Positions 50,168-59,788 of a stretch of 61,241 bases of DNA are shown here, one piece after another. A model generated the notes under the pieces. The model was not told the origin of the DNA and made no database searches. It saw only the letters and a list, made by a program, of their open reading frames with translations. Origin of the DNA: an uncultured Pelagibacteraceae bacterium (GTDB lineage: Bacteria > Pseudomonadota > Alphaproteobacteria > Pelagibacterales > Pelagibacteraceae); the NCBI GenBank assembly GCA_902618695.1, contig CACNCB010000006.1, positions 1 through 61,241 of the forward strand, written 5' to 3'. Each line of letters starts with the position of its first letter. The stretch's first letter is position 1. Made by a program: the position numbers and the translations under genes.

Positions 50168-51271
50168 ATGAAAATTGAGCTAAATCAAAATAAGGTTTTT
50201 TATAATAATGGGTCTGAAAAAAAAGAAATTCACCCATTCTGGTTACGTGAAAGAGTAAATGGTGGAGAATATCTAGATAAAGGAACTCAACAGAGACTTT
50301 TTGATCCTACCTTCTTAAGTAGTAATATTTCAATAAATAAAGCTAATATAAATGATAAATATTTAGAAATTGATTTTAATGATGGTGTTACTTCAAAACT
50401 AGAAATTGATAAAATTACTTTAGAATTTTCTAAAGAAGATATTGTTATTAAATCAATAGAAAAAACTAAATGGGACTCAAAACTTAAAAATATTAAAAAT
50501 TTTAATTATCAAGAAGATTTTTATGAAAGTAGAGAAATGTATGATTTGCTTGTTTCTTTTTATAAATATGGATTTGTTATTATAAAAAATATTCCAAAAT
50601 CAAAAAACTATATTGTAGAATTTGCAAACTCCATAGGAAGTGTACGAAGAACAAATTTTGGAGAATATTTTAATGTTAAATCTAAACCAGATCCCAATGA
50701 TCTTGCTTACACATCTTTAGCCTTAGCTCCTCATACTGATAATCCTTATAGAAATCCTGTTCCGTGTATTCAGTTATTACATTGTATAGAAAGTAAAGTA
50801 TCGGGAGGACTATCAACCTTAGTAGATGGATATACTGTTACAGAAGAATTAAAAATTAAATTTCCAGAATTTTATGAAATTTTAACAGAAGTAAAGGTTA
50901 GATTTAGATTTGTAGATAAAGAAGTAATATTAGAAAACATCTCTCCTTTGATTGAACTTAACGATGATAAAAGTTTTAAACAAGTTAGGTTTAGTCCTAG
51001 ATTAGACTATGTTCCAATTTTAGATAAAGAAAAATTAGATCTTTATTATCAAGCAAGAAAAAAACTATCTGAAATGTATAATTCTGAAAAATATAAAATT
51101 GAATTTAGGCTTGAGCCAAAAGATTTAATAATGATGGATAATCATCGATTACTCCATGGAAGAACATCTTATGAAACTAAAGAAGGAGAAAGATTTTTAC
51201 AGGGCTGTTATATTGATTTTGACAGCACTGAAGGGAAACTTAGACATCTAAAAAGAAAGTTTAATCTTTAA
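50168..51271 (+). CDS. TauD/TfdA dioxygenase, gamma-butyrobetaine-hydroxylase-like
   Basis: A 367-residue Fe(II)/2-oxoglutarate oxygenase. Residues about 5-90 form the DUF971-like N-terminal domain (HPFWLRERVNG...QQRLFDP) found in gamma-butyrobetaine and trimethyllysine hydroxylases. SKPDPNDLAYTSLALAPHTD brings His189 and Asp191, and DNHRLLHGRTSYE His330, the iron triad; Arg342 can bind 2-oxoglutarate. ATG 50168 follows AGGTAG; GTG 50162 is possible. Likely substrates are quaternary amines or carnitine precursors; sulfonates (TauD) are less likely given the N-terminal domain. No carnitine genes are nearby. Confidence 0.85.
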   Translation: MKIELNQNKVFYNNGSEKKEIHPFWLRERVNGGEYLDKGTQQRLFDPTFLSSNISINKANINDKYLEIDFNDGVTSKLEIDKITLEFSKEDIVIKSIEKTKWDSKLKNIKNFNYQEDFYESREMYDLLVSFYKYGFVIIKNIPKSKNYIVEFANSIGSVRRTNFGEYFNVKSKPDPNDLAYTSLALAPHTDNPYRNPVPCIQLLHCIESKVSGGLSTLVDGYTVTEELKIKFPEFYEILTEVKVRFRFVDKEVILENISPLIELNDDKSFKQVRFSPRLDYVPILDKEKLDLYYQARKKLSEMYNSEKYKIEFRLEPKDLIMMDNHRLLHGRTSYETKEGERFLQGCYIDFDSTEGKLRHLKRKFNL

Positions 51272-51848
51272 ATAATTTTTCTATTTGTGCCTCTGCATTA
51301 CTTATTGATTTTTCATAATCTAATGCCATTTGATCTGCACTAATAATATCTACTTTTTCAATCCCAAAAAAATTAAGAATAAATTTTAACCAAGGAGTTA
51401 GGAAATCTTCAGAGCTATTTAATTTTGTTCCTCCAGAGGTTATTACTAAATAGGCATGTTTATTTTTTAATAACCCTTCTCGTCTCCCATTAGGTTTAAA
51501 TCTAAATGTTTCCCCTATTCTAGCTGCTAAATCTGACCAGGCTTTAAGTGTTGCGGGAGGACCATAATTGTAAATAGGAGCTGAAATTATAATTACATCA
51601 CTTTCTTTTAATTCCTTTACTAATTTATCAGAAAGTTCGAACATTTTTTTGTGGTGCTCTGTCTGGTCTTTTTCATCAATTTTCATACCCGATTCTGTAA
51701 GCCCACTGATAAAAAACATCTCATCGTCTAAATCACGATAAATCACCTCATCTCCAGGTTTTTTAATTTTCTCTAAAAGTTTTTTAGCAAGTGCGCGCGA
51801 GGTTGATCCTTTTTTTCTAGCGCTTGAGTCTATTTGATAAATCTTCAT
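51261..51848 (-). CDS. FMN-dependent NADH-azoreductase-like flavodoxin-fold protein
   Basis: A 195-residue flavodoxin-like oxidoreductase of the AzoR/AcpD group: IDSSARKKGSTSRALAKKL (FMN phosphate loop), IIISAPIYNYGPPATLKAWS (isoalloxazine contact) and YLVITSGGTKL. It reduces quinones or azo compounds with NADH in the cytoplasm; the natural role is probably quinone detoxification. Nine bases after ccdA on the same strand, and convergent with the dioxygenase gene (11-base overlap). Confidence 0.88.
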   Translation of the reverse strand: MKIYQIDSSARKKGSTSRALAKKLLEKIKKPGDEVIYRDLDDEMFFISGLTESGMKIDEKDQTEHHKKMFELSDKLVKELKESDVIIISAPIYNYGPPATLKAWSDLAARIGETFRFKPNGRREGLLKNKHAYLVITSGGTKLNSSEDFLTPWLKFILNFFGIEKVDIISADQMALDYEKSISNAEAQIEKLFKD

Positions 51849-51857
51849 TAATACCTT

Positions 51858-52565
51858 TTATCCGAATTTTTGCATAAAAGGAAAGATTTCAATTATATAA
51901 AATCCAATTGCTTGTAATTGATTGGTTAATATTAAAATACCTGTTATTAAAAGGATAATTCCACCAATTTTTGAAATTAAATTAATATTTTTCCTAAAGT
52001 TCTTTGAAAATAATAAAAATTTTTGAATTAAATATCCTGATAAAACAAAAGGAATTGCAAGACCTAAGGAATATAAAATTAATAATATTACTGCTTTTGA
52101 TAAAGTTTCTTCAATAGATGCTAAAGCTAAAATTGAACCTAAAATTGGACCAATGCAGGGTGTCCATCCAAAACCAAAAGCAACACCGATTACATATGGA
52201 AAAAGAATATTTCTTGATTCTTTAGCATCAAATCTTTTTTCAAAATTTAGGTAGGGGATATTAATTATTCCAATTAATTGAAGAGAAAAAATTATAATAA
52301 TTATTCCAGCTGCAATTCTTAAAATTTCTGAATTTTGTAAAAGTGTTTGACCTAAAAATGATGCGGATGCTCCTAAAATAACAAAAACAGTTGAGAACCC
52401 AAGACAAAATAAAATTAAAGGAAAAAAGTTTATTTTTTTTTTATTTAATATTTCTTGTAAGGATTGACCAGAGATATAAGAAATATATCCAGGTATTAAA
52501 GGTAGAACGCATGGAGATAAAAAACTTATAAGTCCTGCTCCAAAAGCAATTAAATATTCAAACAT
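51858..52565 (-). CDS. ccdA: CcdA-type thiol:disulfide transporter
   Basis: A 235-residue membrane protein with six spans. FLSPCVLPLIPGY in span 1 and FGWTPCIGPILG in span 4 carry the two cysteines that pass electrons from cytoplasmic thioredoxin to periplasmic thiol proteins for cytochrome c maturation. It has only the CcdA core, without DsbD's periplasmic domains. The gene begins directly after ppc. No ccm genes are near, so its partner lies elsewhere. Confidence 0.92.
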   Translation of the reverse strand: MFEYLIAFGAGLISFLSPCVLPLIPGYISYISGQSLQEILNKKKINFFPLILFCLGFSTVFVILGASASFLGQTLLQNSEILRIAAGIIIIIFSLQLIGIINIPYLNFEKRFDAKESRNILFPYVIGVAFGFGWTPCIGPILGSILALASIEETLSKAVILLILYSLGLAIPFVLSGYLIQKFLLFSKNFRKNINLISKIGGIILLITGILILTNQLQAIGFYIIEIFPFMQKFG

Positions 52566-55256
52566 TTATCCAGTATTTTTCATAGCAGCAGATATGCCTG
52601 CGATAGATGTCATTAAAGCGTCATCAAGAAATTTTTTATCTAATTTTTTGTATTTTTTATTTGTTAATTTATTCATTATATTTGCCTGTAAAATATTTAA
52701 CATCTCTGTATAGTTGCTTCTAATAAACAGTGCTTTTCTAAATTTTTTTCTTTCTTGTACCACTTCCCTTGGAGTTATTTTATTATGCAATTTGACCAAT
52801 GCATCAAATTGATATCTTAATTTTCTACCAATTCTCCTTAATGAAGCATCAGCCAAATTATTTTCGTATATAACTGAGATTTCCGGATCAACCTTTGAAA
52901 TTACCATATCCAAAATATCCATAGTCGAAATAAAATATGGCCAGTTTTTTTCCATATCCACCATAGTTTTCTTAAACTTTTTAATTGATCCATATCTCAA
53001 AGCCTCAGTTGTTCCTAACCAAGCTGGTAACATTAATCTAATTTGTGTCCAAGCAAATACCCAAGGTATAGCTCTTAAACTTTGAATGTTATCAACATTT
53101 TTTCTTTTCGTTGGTCTAGAACCTATAGCTAGCTTTCCTAGAGACTTGTGAGGTGTAACAGTTTTAAAGTATCTGATAAAGTCTTCGCTTTGATTTAAAT
53201 ATTTCCTATAAGCAGATGTTGAAATTTCAGACATATTCTGGATTAAATCTCTCCAATTAGGTTTTGATTTTGGTGGTGGATTTAAAGAAGCGTCCATAAC
53301 CGCTCCAATATAACTACAAAGATTGTATTCAGCTAAAGGTTTATATCCATATTTTTGTTGTATCACTTCACCCTGATCAGTAATTCTGATTTTACCATTT
53401 ACAGTTCCAGCTGGTTGAGATTTTAATGTTGCCTGAATTGGTCCACCTCCTCTTCCTGGAGATCCTCCTCTTCCATGAAAAAATACTAAGTCAATTTTGT
53501 ATTTTTTTGATATAGCTCTTAACTCTTCTTGAAGTTTGTATTGATGCCAACTTGCTGATAATTTTCCTGCGTCTTTACTTGAGTCTGAATATCCAATCAT
53601 TACTTCCTGTTTAGAATTAATCAATTTTCTATACCAAGAAAGTTTGAATAAATTTTTCATAACATCTTTTGCGTTTATTAAATCATCCAAAGTTTCAAAC
53701 AGTGGAACAACTCTTAATAAATTTTTAATTTTTGCTTGTTTTTGTAGAAAATATACAGACAAAATGTCAGAAGCATTAGATGTCATTGATATTACATATG
53801 CACCTAAACACTCATTTGGGGTAGATGAAATCAGCTTAAAAGTATTCCACACCTCTCTATTTTCTTTATTTTGTATTTTTATTTTATCTACAAAAAATTT
53901 CTTCTCTTTAATTGATTTATTCAATAATTTAATTTTATCTATCTCACTTAAATTAGAATATGTAATTTTACTTTTCTTTTTGAAAATTTCATTTAAGAGT
54001 TTTTCATGTCTATCAGCTTCTTGTCTGATATCTAATCTTGCAAGATTAATACCAAAACACCTAACTCTCCTCATTAAATCTAAAAGATCTGCATTGGCAA
54101 TATGATCTCCATTATTTAGTTTTAAGGAGTTTCTTACTTCTCTTAATGGAATAGTAATTTCGTGTTTGTTTTGAATTAACTTTTTTTCATTTAAGTTTGA
54201 ATTATTAATCAAATGATTTTCAATTAATTGATGGGTTAGTCTTACTTTGTCTCTTATTGGCCTTAAATATACTCTATACGGTTCAAAACTATTTCCAGTT
54301 GCTTTTTTAATTTTTGCAGAACATTCTTCCATGGATAAATCTTGAATTAACTTAGTAAGTTCTTTTTCATATAATTTTGCAGCTTGCCACCTTGAAAATA
54401 ATATTACTTTCTTAGTTACTTCTGCTGTCACATTAGGGTTTCCATCTCTATCACCGCCCATCCATGATCCAAACTGAATAGGGTTAAAATCTCTTGGTAA
54501 ATCCATTTTTAAATTTTTTCTAAATATATCGTTTAGTCTTTTGTAAACTTTAGGAATGGTGTCCCACAAACTATCCTCAATAACGGCTAAACCCCATCTA
54601 GCCTCGTCTAATGGAGAGGGCTTTGTTCGTTTTAACTCATCTGTTTTCCATATAATTGCTATTTCTGAATATAATTGTCTATCTAGTTCGATTATCTTTG
54701 ATGGATATTTTTTATATAGATGTCTCTGCTCCATAATATAAATCAAATTTGCATATTTTTGTATTAAGGTTCTTCTTTTTACTTCTGTTGGATGAGCAGT
54801 AAGAACAATCCCAATATCAAGTTTTTTTGCCTGCTCATAAATATTTTTGTCAGAAATTTTTTTGTTTTTAAATAAACCTTCAATTATATCTTCTATAAAT
54901 AAATTTTGATTTTTACTTTTAAAATAGGGATTTTCGTACTCATTTAACTTTCTTGATGCATCAAGGGACTCTACTAGATTCAGTAAATTTAAAATGTGTG
55001 AAAATGCTCTACTTAATTTAAATGTGTTCTCAGGAGTTAGTTTTTTAACTTCTTTTGAAATTCTTGATAATACTTTTCTTTTATTTTTATCAGAGAGAGT
55101 ATTTTTTGATAGCACTCTAAATTTTTCGACAATTTTAAAAAATGCTAGACCTTCTTGATCTTTAATAACTCTACCTAGAAAAGTACCTAATAATCTAAAA
55201 TCCTCTCTTAAAAGCTTAGTGGGTATTCTCTCATAGTAAAGATCTCTTTTCTTCAT
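52566..55256 (-). CDS. ppc: Phosphoenolpyruvate carboxylase
   Basis: Ppc adds bicarbonate to PEP to give oxaloacetate, refilling the TCA cycle. The 896-residue length is full. LTAHPTEVKRRT with the catalytic His155, FGSWMGGDRDGNPNVT, MIGYSDSSKDAGKLSASW and FFHGRGGSPGRGGGP (PEP and bicarbonate site) are all intact. The start overlaps the SMP-30 gene by 26 bases, so ppc is tied to the sugar-acid operon upstream rather than free-standing, which couples anaplerosis to sugar-acid use (inference). Confidence 0.97.
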   Translation of the reverse strand: MKKRDLYYERIPTKLLREDFRLLGTFLGRVIKDQEGLAFFKIVEKFRVLSKNTLSDKNKRKVLSRISKEVKKLTPENTFKLSRAFSHILNLLNLVESLDASRKLNEYENPYFKSKNQNLFIEDIIEGLFKNKKISDKNIYEQAKKLDIGIVLTAHPTEVKRRTLIQKYANLIYIMEQRHLYKKYPSKIIELDRQLYSEIAIIWKTDELKRTKPSPLDEARWGLAVIEDSLWDTIPKVYKRLNDIFRKNLKMDLPRDFNPIQFGSWMGGDRDGNPNVTAEVTKKVILFSRWQAAKLYEKELTKLIQDLSMEECSAKIKKATGNSFEPYRVYLRPIRDKVRLTHQLIENHLINNSNLNEKKLIQNKHEITIPLREVRNSLKLNNGDHIANADLLDLMRRVRCFGINLARLDIRQEADRHEKLLNEIFKKKSKITYSNLSEIDKIKLLNKSIKEKKFFVDKIKIQNKENREVWNTFKLISSTPNECLGAYVISMTSNASDILSVYFLQKQAKIKNLLRVVPLFETLDDLINAKDVMKNLFKLSWYRKLINSKQEVMIGYSDSSKDAGKLSASWHQYKLQEELRAISKKYKIDLVFFHGRGGSPGRGGGPIQATLKSQPAGTVNGKIRITDQGEVIQQKYGYKPLAEYNLCSYIGAVMDASLNPPPKSKPNWRDLIQNMSEISTSAYRKYLNQSEDFIRYFKTVTPHKSLGKLAIGSRPTKRKNVDNIQSLRAIPWVFAWTQIRLMLPAWLGTTEALRYGSIKKFKKTMVDMEKNWPYFISTMDILDMVISKVDPEISVIYENNLADASLRRIGRKLRYQFDALVKLHNKITPREVVQERKKFRKALFIRSNYTEMLNILQANIMNKLTNKKYKKLDKKFLDDALMTSIAGISAAMKNTG

Positions 55257-56142
55257 TATTTAAAATAAATTTTTTTTGTAAAATTCCTTTTACGTTTGTT
55301 TTTACACTAAAAAAGAACCCAGAATATCTAAATTTTTGCAAATCTGCTTTGTTCATGCCTTTAGTTGCTGTTGAAACATAAAGCTCATTAGTATTTTTGC
55401 CGCCAAAAGCACAATTAGTAATATTTTTTGCAGGAAATCGTATTCTATGAATTAATTTTGCTTTGTTGTTAAACACAGAAACACAGGCTCCATGAAAATG
55501 AGCTACCCATAAATTTTTATTTTTGTCTAAAGTCATTCCATCAGGAACCCCTTCATTTAAAGAAAATTTTTTGAATATTTTTTTATTTATTATTTTATTA
55601 TCTTTATTAATCTTTATTTTATAAATGATTTTTTTAGCACTGTCGGTGTGATAAAAATTAAATTTATCAATAAAAGCTGGTCCATTAGTAATTCTATAAT
55701 TTTTATCTATCTTTGATAATTTCAAATTCTTGTCTAATTTATATAAAGATCCTTTTTCAATTTTTCTCTCTAAGTTATCCATTGTTCCAAACCATAGATT
55801 TCCATCTGAGTCAGTTTTACCATCGTTAATTCTGTTTAGTCTAATTTCTGGTTCTATAAAAATTGATTTTAGAATTTTTTTTGATTTAAGATTTTGAATT
55901 CTTAATTCACCTTGGAGCCCTAATATAAAAACATGCTTTTTTATATGAGCAATGAAACCAATTTCTTTATTTACCTTAAGTATTTTTTTTTTATTATTTT
56001 TAGTATTCAAAGAACAAATTCTCTTTTTTTTAATATCGACAAAGTAAATTGAATTATGCTCTTTAACCCATAGAGTGCCCTCTCCTAAAGTACATTTTAA
56101 TTTCCAAATAGGTTTTGGATCTGAGGTTTTTATTTTATTCAT
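55231..56142 (-). CDS. SMP-30/gluconolactonase-family lactonase
   Basis: A 303-residue six-bladed propeller enzyme. Metal ligands are visible: Glu21 in LGEGTLW, Asn in RLNRINDGKTD, Asn in ITNGPAF and Asp in GVPDGMTLD; DSDGNLWFGTM and NLWVAHFHGA are family blocks. It would hydrolyse a sugar lactone to the aldonate in the cytoplasm. It overlaps the dehydratase gene by 8 bases and ppc by 26. In L-fucose or rhamnose-type pathways the lactonase acts just before the dehydratase encoded upstream. Confidence 0.87.
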   Translation of the reverse strand: MNKIKTSDPKPIWKLKCTLGEGTLWVKEHNSIYFVDIKKKRICSLNTKNNKKKILKVNKEIGFIAHIKKHVFILGLQGELRIQNLKSKKILKSIFIEPEIRLNRINDGKTDSDGNLWFGTMDNLERKIEKGSLYKLDKNLKLSKIDKNYRITNGPAFIDKFNFYHTDSAKKIIYKIKINKDNKIINKKIFKKFSLNEGVPDGMTLDKNKNLWVAHFHGACVSVFNNKAKLIHRIRFPAKNITNCAFGGKNTNELYVSTATKGMNKADLQKFRYSGFFFSVKTNVKGILQKKFILNNEEKRSLL

Positions 56143-57307
56143 TTACTTCAAACTCCTTTATAAAATCCACATCTGGATTAATACCAATACCTATATTATC
56201 ATTTACTGATGCAAAACCGTTTTTGTTTTTAACTTGGTCTAAAATTGAAAATTTTTCTTTAGGTAAATCAGTAATAAAAATATTTTTTTCCGTTGTATCA
56301 AACTCAAGCATAGATTTAGATGGAAATAAACCACCAGGCATATCTGGTTGAGCTGTCAATAAATGAAGGTTAACTGCAATACTTATTGCTGAGCCCCATA
56401 CATGATTAATTACTGGTATAAAGTTTGCTTGTGCTAATGCTGCAATTTTTAAATATTCTGTAATACCCCCAAGTCCACAAACCTCTGGTTGAGCAATATC
56501 AATACATTCATTTGATATTAATTTATTCCAACCATATTTGGTAAATTCAGCCTCTCCTCCTGCAATGCTGGTAGAGATTTTTTGTTTTAATTCTCTGTAA
56601 CCCTCATAATCTTCAGGAGCAACAGGTTCCTCAAACCAATAAACATCTAATTCATCTAATCCTTTTCCAACATAAAGAGCATCTTTTAAATTATATGTAT
56701 GATTTGCATCAACCATTAACTTAAAATCTTTTCCAATTGAATCTCTTACAGCTTGAACTAACTTTAAATCCTCTTTTGGACCTAATCCAACTTTCATTTT
56801 CATGGCTTTAAAATTTTTTGATTTTATTTGCTTGGACTCCTCTTTGAATAAGGAGATTAATTCATCAACTGATTTTTTTTGTAACATCATTCCATAACCG
56901 TACACTGGAACTTTGTTGTTACATTTTCCTCCAACGAGTTGATAAAGTGGAGCTTTCGTTTTTTTTCCTAGTATGTCCCACAAGGCAATATCTACTCCTG
57001 ATAATGCTTGAATTGGCATACCCTTTTGACCACTATCTCTTAAAAGATTATATATCTTTTGCCAAATGTACTCTTTGTTTAAAGGGTCTTCACCGATTAC
57101 TAAAGGCTGTATTACCTTTTCAACAATATACTTGTTTGCTAAAGCTATGTTTCCAGGGCCAAAACATTCTCCCCAACCCGTTATTCCTTCATCTGTTTGG
57201 ACTTCAACTAGGTGGGCTGTACGATGTTTGTAATATTGTTGTGAGTAACCAAGTTCTTTTTCTAACTCATATTTAAGTACATGACTTTTAATAGAAGTTA
57301 TTTTCAC
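56135..57307 (-). CDS. Enolase-superfamily sugar-acid dehydratase/cycloisomerase (MR/MLE group)
   Basis: A mandelate-racemase-like enzyme of 390 residues from GTG 57307 (giving MKITSIKSHVL); TTG 57325 is an alternative with a ribosome-site-like AAAGG but overlaps the upstream gene. Lys170 and Lys172 in AMKMKVG (KxK base), metal ligands Asp200 in VDANHTY, Glu226 in WFEEP and Glu252 in AGGEAE, and His302 in NHVWGS form the active site. The NHVWGSAISIA and FPSKSMLEFD regions resemble D-galactarolactone cycloisomerase and related acid-sugar dehydratases. In this operon dehydration of an aldonate to a 2-keto-3-deoxy acid is expected; the sugar is not fixed by sequence. Confidence 0.85.
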   Translation of the reverse strand: MKITSIKSHVLKYELEKELGYSQQYYKHRTAHLVEVQTDEGITGWGECFGPGNIALANKYIVEKVIQPLVIGEDPLNKEYIWQKIYNLLRDSGQKGMPIQALSGVDIALWDILGKKTKAPLYQLVGGKCNNKVPVYGYGMMLQKKSVDELISLFKEESKQIKSKNFKAMKMKVGLGPKEDLKLVQAVRDSIGKDFKLMVDANHTYNLKDALYVGKGLDELDVYWFEEPVAPEDYEGYRELKQKISTSIAGGEAEFTKYGWNKLISNECIDIAQPEVCGLGGITEYLKIAALAQANFIPVINHVWGSAISIAVNLHLLTAQPDMPGGLFPSKSMLEFDTTEKNIFITDLPKEKFSILDQVKNKNGFASVNDNIGIGINPDVDFIKEFEVNE

Positions 57308-57314
57308 AACAAAA

Positions 57315-58157
57315 TTATAAAGCAACTACCTTTGAGTTTTGCTCTCCTAAGTTTTCAACTGATAATTTCATCATATCACCAGCGTTTAAGAACTGCTGTG
57401 GCTTCATTCCCATGCCTACTCCTGGAGGTGTCCCAGTAGTAATAATATCTCCTGGTAATAGAGTCATATACTTACTCAAATAAGATACTATCACATCAAC
57501 ATTAAATATCATTGTGCTTGTATTGCCTGTTTGCATTCTTTTTCCATTTACATCTAAGCTCATTTTTAAATTATTGACGTCTGCAATTTCATCTTTTGTA
57601 ACTAAATGTGGACCAACAGGACCGTAAGTGTCATGAGATTTTCCTTTAACCCATTGGCCCATTTTTTCAAGTTGCCATTCACGTTCACTTACATCATTTA
57701 CTAAACAATAACCTAAAATGTGATCTTGTGACTGATTTTCTGAAATATGTTTGGCTTCTTTGCCGATTACAATACCAAGCTCTACTTCCCAGTCTAATTT
57801 TTTTGATCCTGAAACTATTTCAACATCATCGTTGGGTCCAACTATACAGCTAGTTGCCTTCATAAAAACTATAGGTTCTTTTGGAATATCAGCGCCAACT
57901 TCGGCAGCATGATCTGAATAATTAAGGCCTATAGCTATAAACTTACGTGGGCTTGTTATGCAAGAGCCTATTCTTTCATTTGAGGATAATTCAGGTAAAT
58001 TCGATAAATCAGCATTTTGTAACTTTGCGAAAGTCTCAAAGTTTAAAAAATCAGGATTTAAATCTTTAATATGAGAACTTATATCCCTAATTTTACCATC
58101 CTTATCCATAATAGCTGGTTTTTCACTTCCTTTTTGTCCTACTCTTAATAATTTCAT
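57315..58157 (-). CDS. FAH-family hydrolase (diketo-3-deoxy sugar acid hydrolase-like)
   Basis: A 280-residue fumarylacetoacetate-hydrolase-fold protein: KFIAIGLNYSDHAAEVGADI, VFMKATSCIVGPND, DWEVELGIVIGKEAKHI with metal glutamates, KGKSHDTYGPVGPHLVTKDE and GTPPGVGMGMKPQ. It is close in pattern to hydrolases that split 2,4-diketo-3-deoxy-L-fuconate or -rhamnonate into pyruvate and lactate. The SDR directly upstream (21-base gap) would make that diketo acid, so the order fits the pathway. Other acylpyruvases cannot be excluded. Confidence 0.87.
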   Translation of the reverse strand: MKLLRVGQKGSEKPAIMDKDGKIRDISSHIKDLNPDFLNFETFAKLQNADLSNLPELSSNERIGSCITSPRKFIAIGLNYSDHAAEVGADIPKEPIVFMKATSCIVGPNDDVEIVSGSKKLDWEVELGIVIGKEAKHISENQSQDHILGYCLVNDVSEREWQLEKMGQWVKGKSHDTYGPVGPHLVTKDEIADVNNLKMSLDVNGKRMQTGNTSTMIFNVDVIVSYLSKYMTLLPGDIITTGTPPGVGMGMKPQQFLNAGDMMKLSVENLGEQNSKVVAL

Positions 58158-58178
58158 ATTTATCCTTTTGTTATTTAA

Positions 58179-58922
58179 TTATATTGAAATTCCACCATCC
58201 ACTGAAATTGTTGTACCTGTTGTAAATGTTGCATCTTCGCTTGCTAAGTATACAGCCACAGCTGCTATTTCTTCAGCGGTTCCTAATCTTCCCATGGGTT
58301 GTCTAGCGATAAAATCTTTTTTTGCCTGAACAGGATCTGGACTTTGATTTACTCTATCTTGCCAAGATGGAGAAAAAACTGTTCCAGGTGCAATTGAATT
58401 ACATCTGATATTTTTTTTAACAAAGTCAGCAGCTATTGCTTTGGTTAAACCAATTACTGCACCTTTTGTTGCTCCATAAACAAACCTATTTGGAAAACCT
58501 TTTAAACTTGATGCACATGATGATACATTAATTATGCTTCCACCATTTTGTTTAACCATTAAAGGTAAAATAGCTTTACACATAAAGTACATTGACTTTA
58601 CATTCACAGTTGAAGAAAAATCCCAATCTTTTTCCTCACACTCTAAAATTGTACCGTGATGAACAAAACCAACTGCATTAAATAAAACATCAACTTTATC
58701 TAATGTTTTAGTAAATTCTAAAATTGCAGTGTTATCAGTTGAGTCAAGTTTTTGAACTTTTATCTCAGGATATTCTTTATTTAAATCAGCTAAAGTTTTA
58801 TCATTTAAATCCGTCGCAGTGACATGAGCCCCTTCTTTATGGAATGCAATTGCTGTTGCTTTTCCAATCCCTTGGCCTGCTGCTGTCACGAGAATTTTTT
58901 TACCTTCTAATCTTCCGCTCAT
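58179..58922 (-). CDS. SDR dehydrogenase, 2-keto-3-deoxy-L-fuconate dehydrogenase-like
   Basis: A 247-residue classical SDR: TAAGQGIGKATA (13-24) binds NAD(P), ATDLN favours NAD, FNAVGFVHHGTILECEEKDW is specific to the KDF-dehydrogenase/BDH2-like branch, Ser near 135, Tyr149 and Lys153 (VYGATK) are catalytic, and RQPMGRLGTAEEIA closes it. It oxidises the C4 hydroxyl of a 2-keto-3-deoxy sugar acid. Starts with a 4-base overlap of the upstream dehydrogenase gene. Confidence 0.87.
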   Translation of the reverse strand: MSGRLEGKKILVTAAGQGIGKATAIAFHKEGAHVTATDLNDKTLADLNKEYPEIKVQKLDSTDNTAILEFTKTLDKVDVLFNAVGFVHHGTILECEEKDWDFSSTVNVKSMYFMCKAILPLMVKQNGGSIINVSSCASSLKGFPNRFVYGATKGAVIGLTKAIAADFVKKNIRCNSIAPGTVFSPSWQDRVNQSPDPVQAKKDFIARQPMGRLGTAEEIAAVAVYLASEDATFTTGTTISVDGGISI

Positions 58923-59788
58923 TTTTTATTTATCCTTTCGATTTCATTATAAAGTGAACTATGATCAGTGTTTCCATGACCATTATCGACTAAGGTTTTA
59001 TACATTTCTTTCACCAAATTTGAAATAGGTAAATGTGTATTATATGAATTTGCACACTCTAAAATGTTATTCATATCTTTTAAATGAGTAGAAGTTTTAC
59101 CTTTTGGACTAAAATCTTTATCAATCATTCTTTTTCCATGAGTCTGTAAAATTTTACTATCTGCCCAACCTCCAGAAAGAGCTTTAATTAGTTTTACTGG
59201 GTCAGCTCCAGCTTTTTCACATAAAGTTATTGCCTCCGCAACCGCTCCTATTGTAACTCCTACCACAATTTGATTTGCTAACTTTGAAACTTGTCCACTT
59301 CCAATAGGTCCAACTAAAGTTGGATTTCCCATAGCTTTTAAAATATTTATAGAATTATCAAAGACACTTTGTTCTCCTCCAACCATGATAGCTAATGAAG
59401 CTTCCTCAGCTCCAATTGTTCCTCCTGATACCGGTGCATCTAAATAATTTACATTTTTTGATTTTAGACTATTTCCATATTTTGTTGCTGTCGTTGGTTT
59501 AACTGAACTCATATCAATAACTGTTGATCCAGATTTTAAATTCTCTAACAAATCTAAATTGTTCATTATTGCATCAACAGCGCTATCATCTGTTAGCATT
59601 GTAATAATAAAGTCATTATCTTTAACAACTTCACCTAATGTTTTTGATATTTCAGCACCAAACTCTTTCAAAGGTTCTGCTTTATTAATTGAGCGATTGA
59701 ATACTTTAAGTTTAAAACCTGATACTAATAAATTCTTAGCCATTGGCAGGCCCATAAGACCTGTTCCAATAAAGCCTATTTTCATCAT
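58919..59788 (-). CDS. 3-hydroxyisobutyrate-dehydrogenase family oxidoreductase
   Basis: A 289-residue beta-hydroxyacid dehydrogenase: GFIGTGLMGLPMAKNLLVSG (NAD fold), DMSSVKPTTA, LDAPVSGGTIGAEEASLAIM (substrate loop), GQVSKLANQ with the catalytic Lys and GHGNTDHSSLYNEI at the end. Relatives reduce tartronate semialdehyde or oxidise 3-hydroxyisobutyrate. In this operon it may handle a hydroxyacid fragment or the incoming sugar acid. Its ATG overlaps the dctM stop (4 bases). Confidence 0.85.
   Translation of the reverse strand: MMKIGFIGTGLMGLPMAKNLLVSGFKLKVFNRSINKAEPLKEFGAEISKTLGEVVKDNDFIITMLTDDSAVDAIMNNLDLLENLKSGSTVIDMSSVKPTTATKYGNSLKSKNVNYLDAPVSGGTIGAEEASLAIMVGGEQSVFDNSINILKAMGNPTLVGPIGSGQVSKLANQIVVGVTIGAVAEAITLCEKAGADPVKLIKALSGGWADSKILQTHGKRMIDKDFSPKGKTSTHLKDMNNILECANSYNTHLPISNLVKEMYKTLVDNGHGNTDHSSLYNEIERINKK

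Noticed and set aside
53644..54105. Open frame of 153 codons opposite ppc.
   Set aside because: It lies wholly within conserved ppc; low-complexity translation and no start signal.
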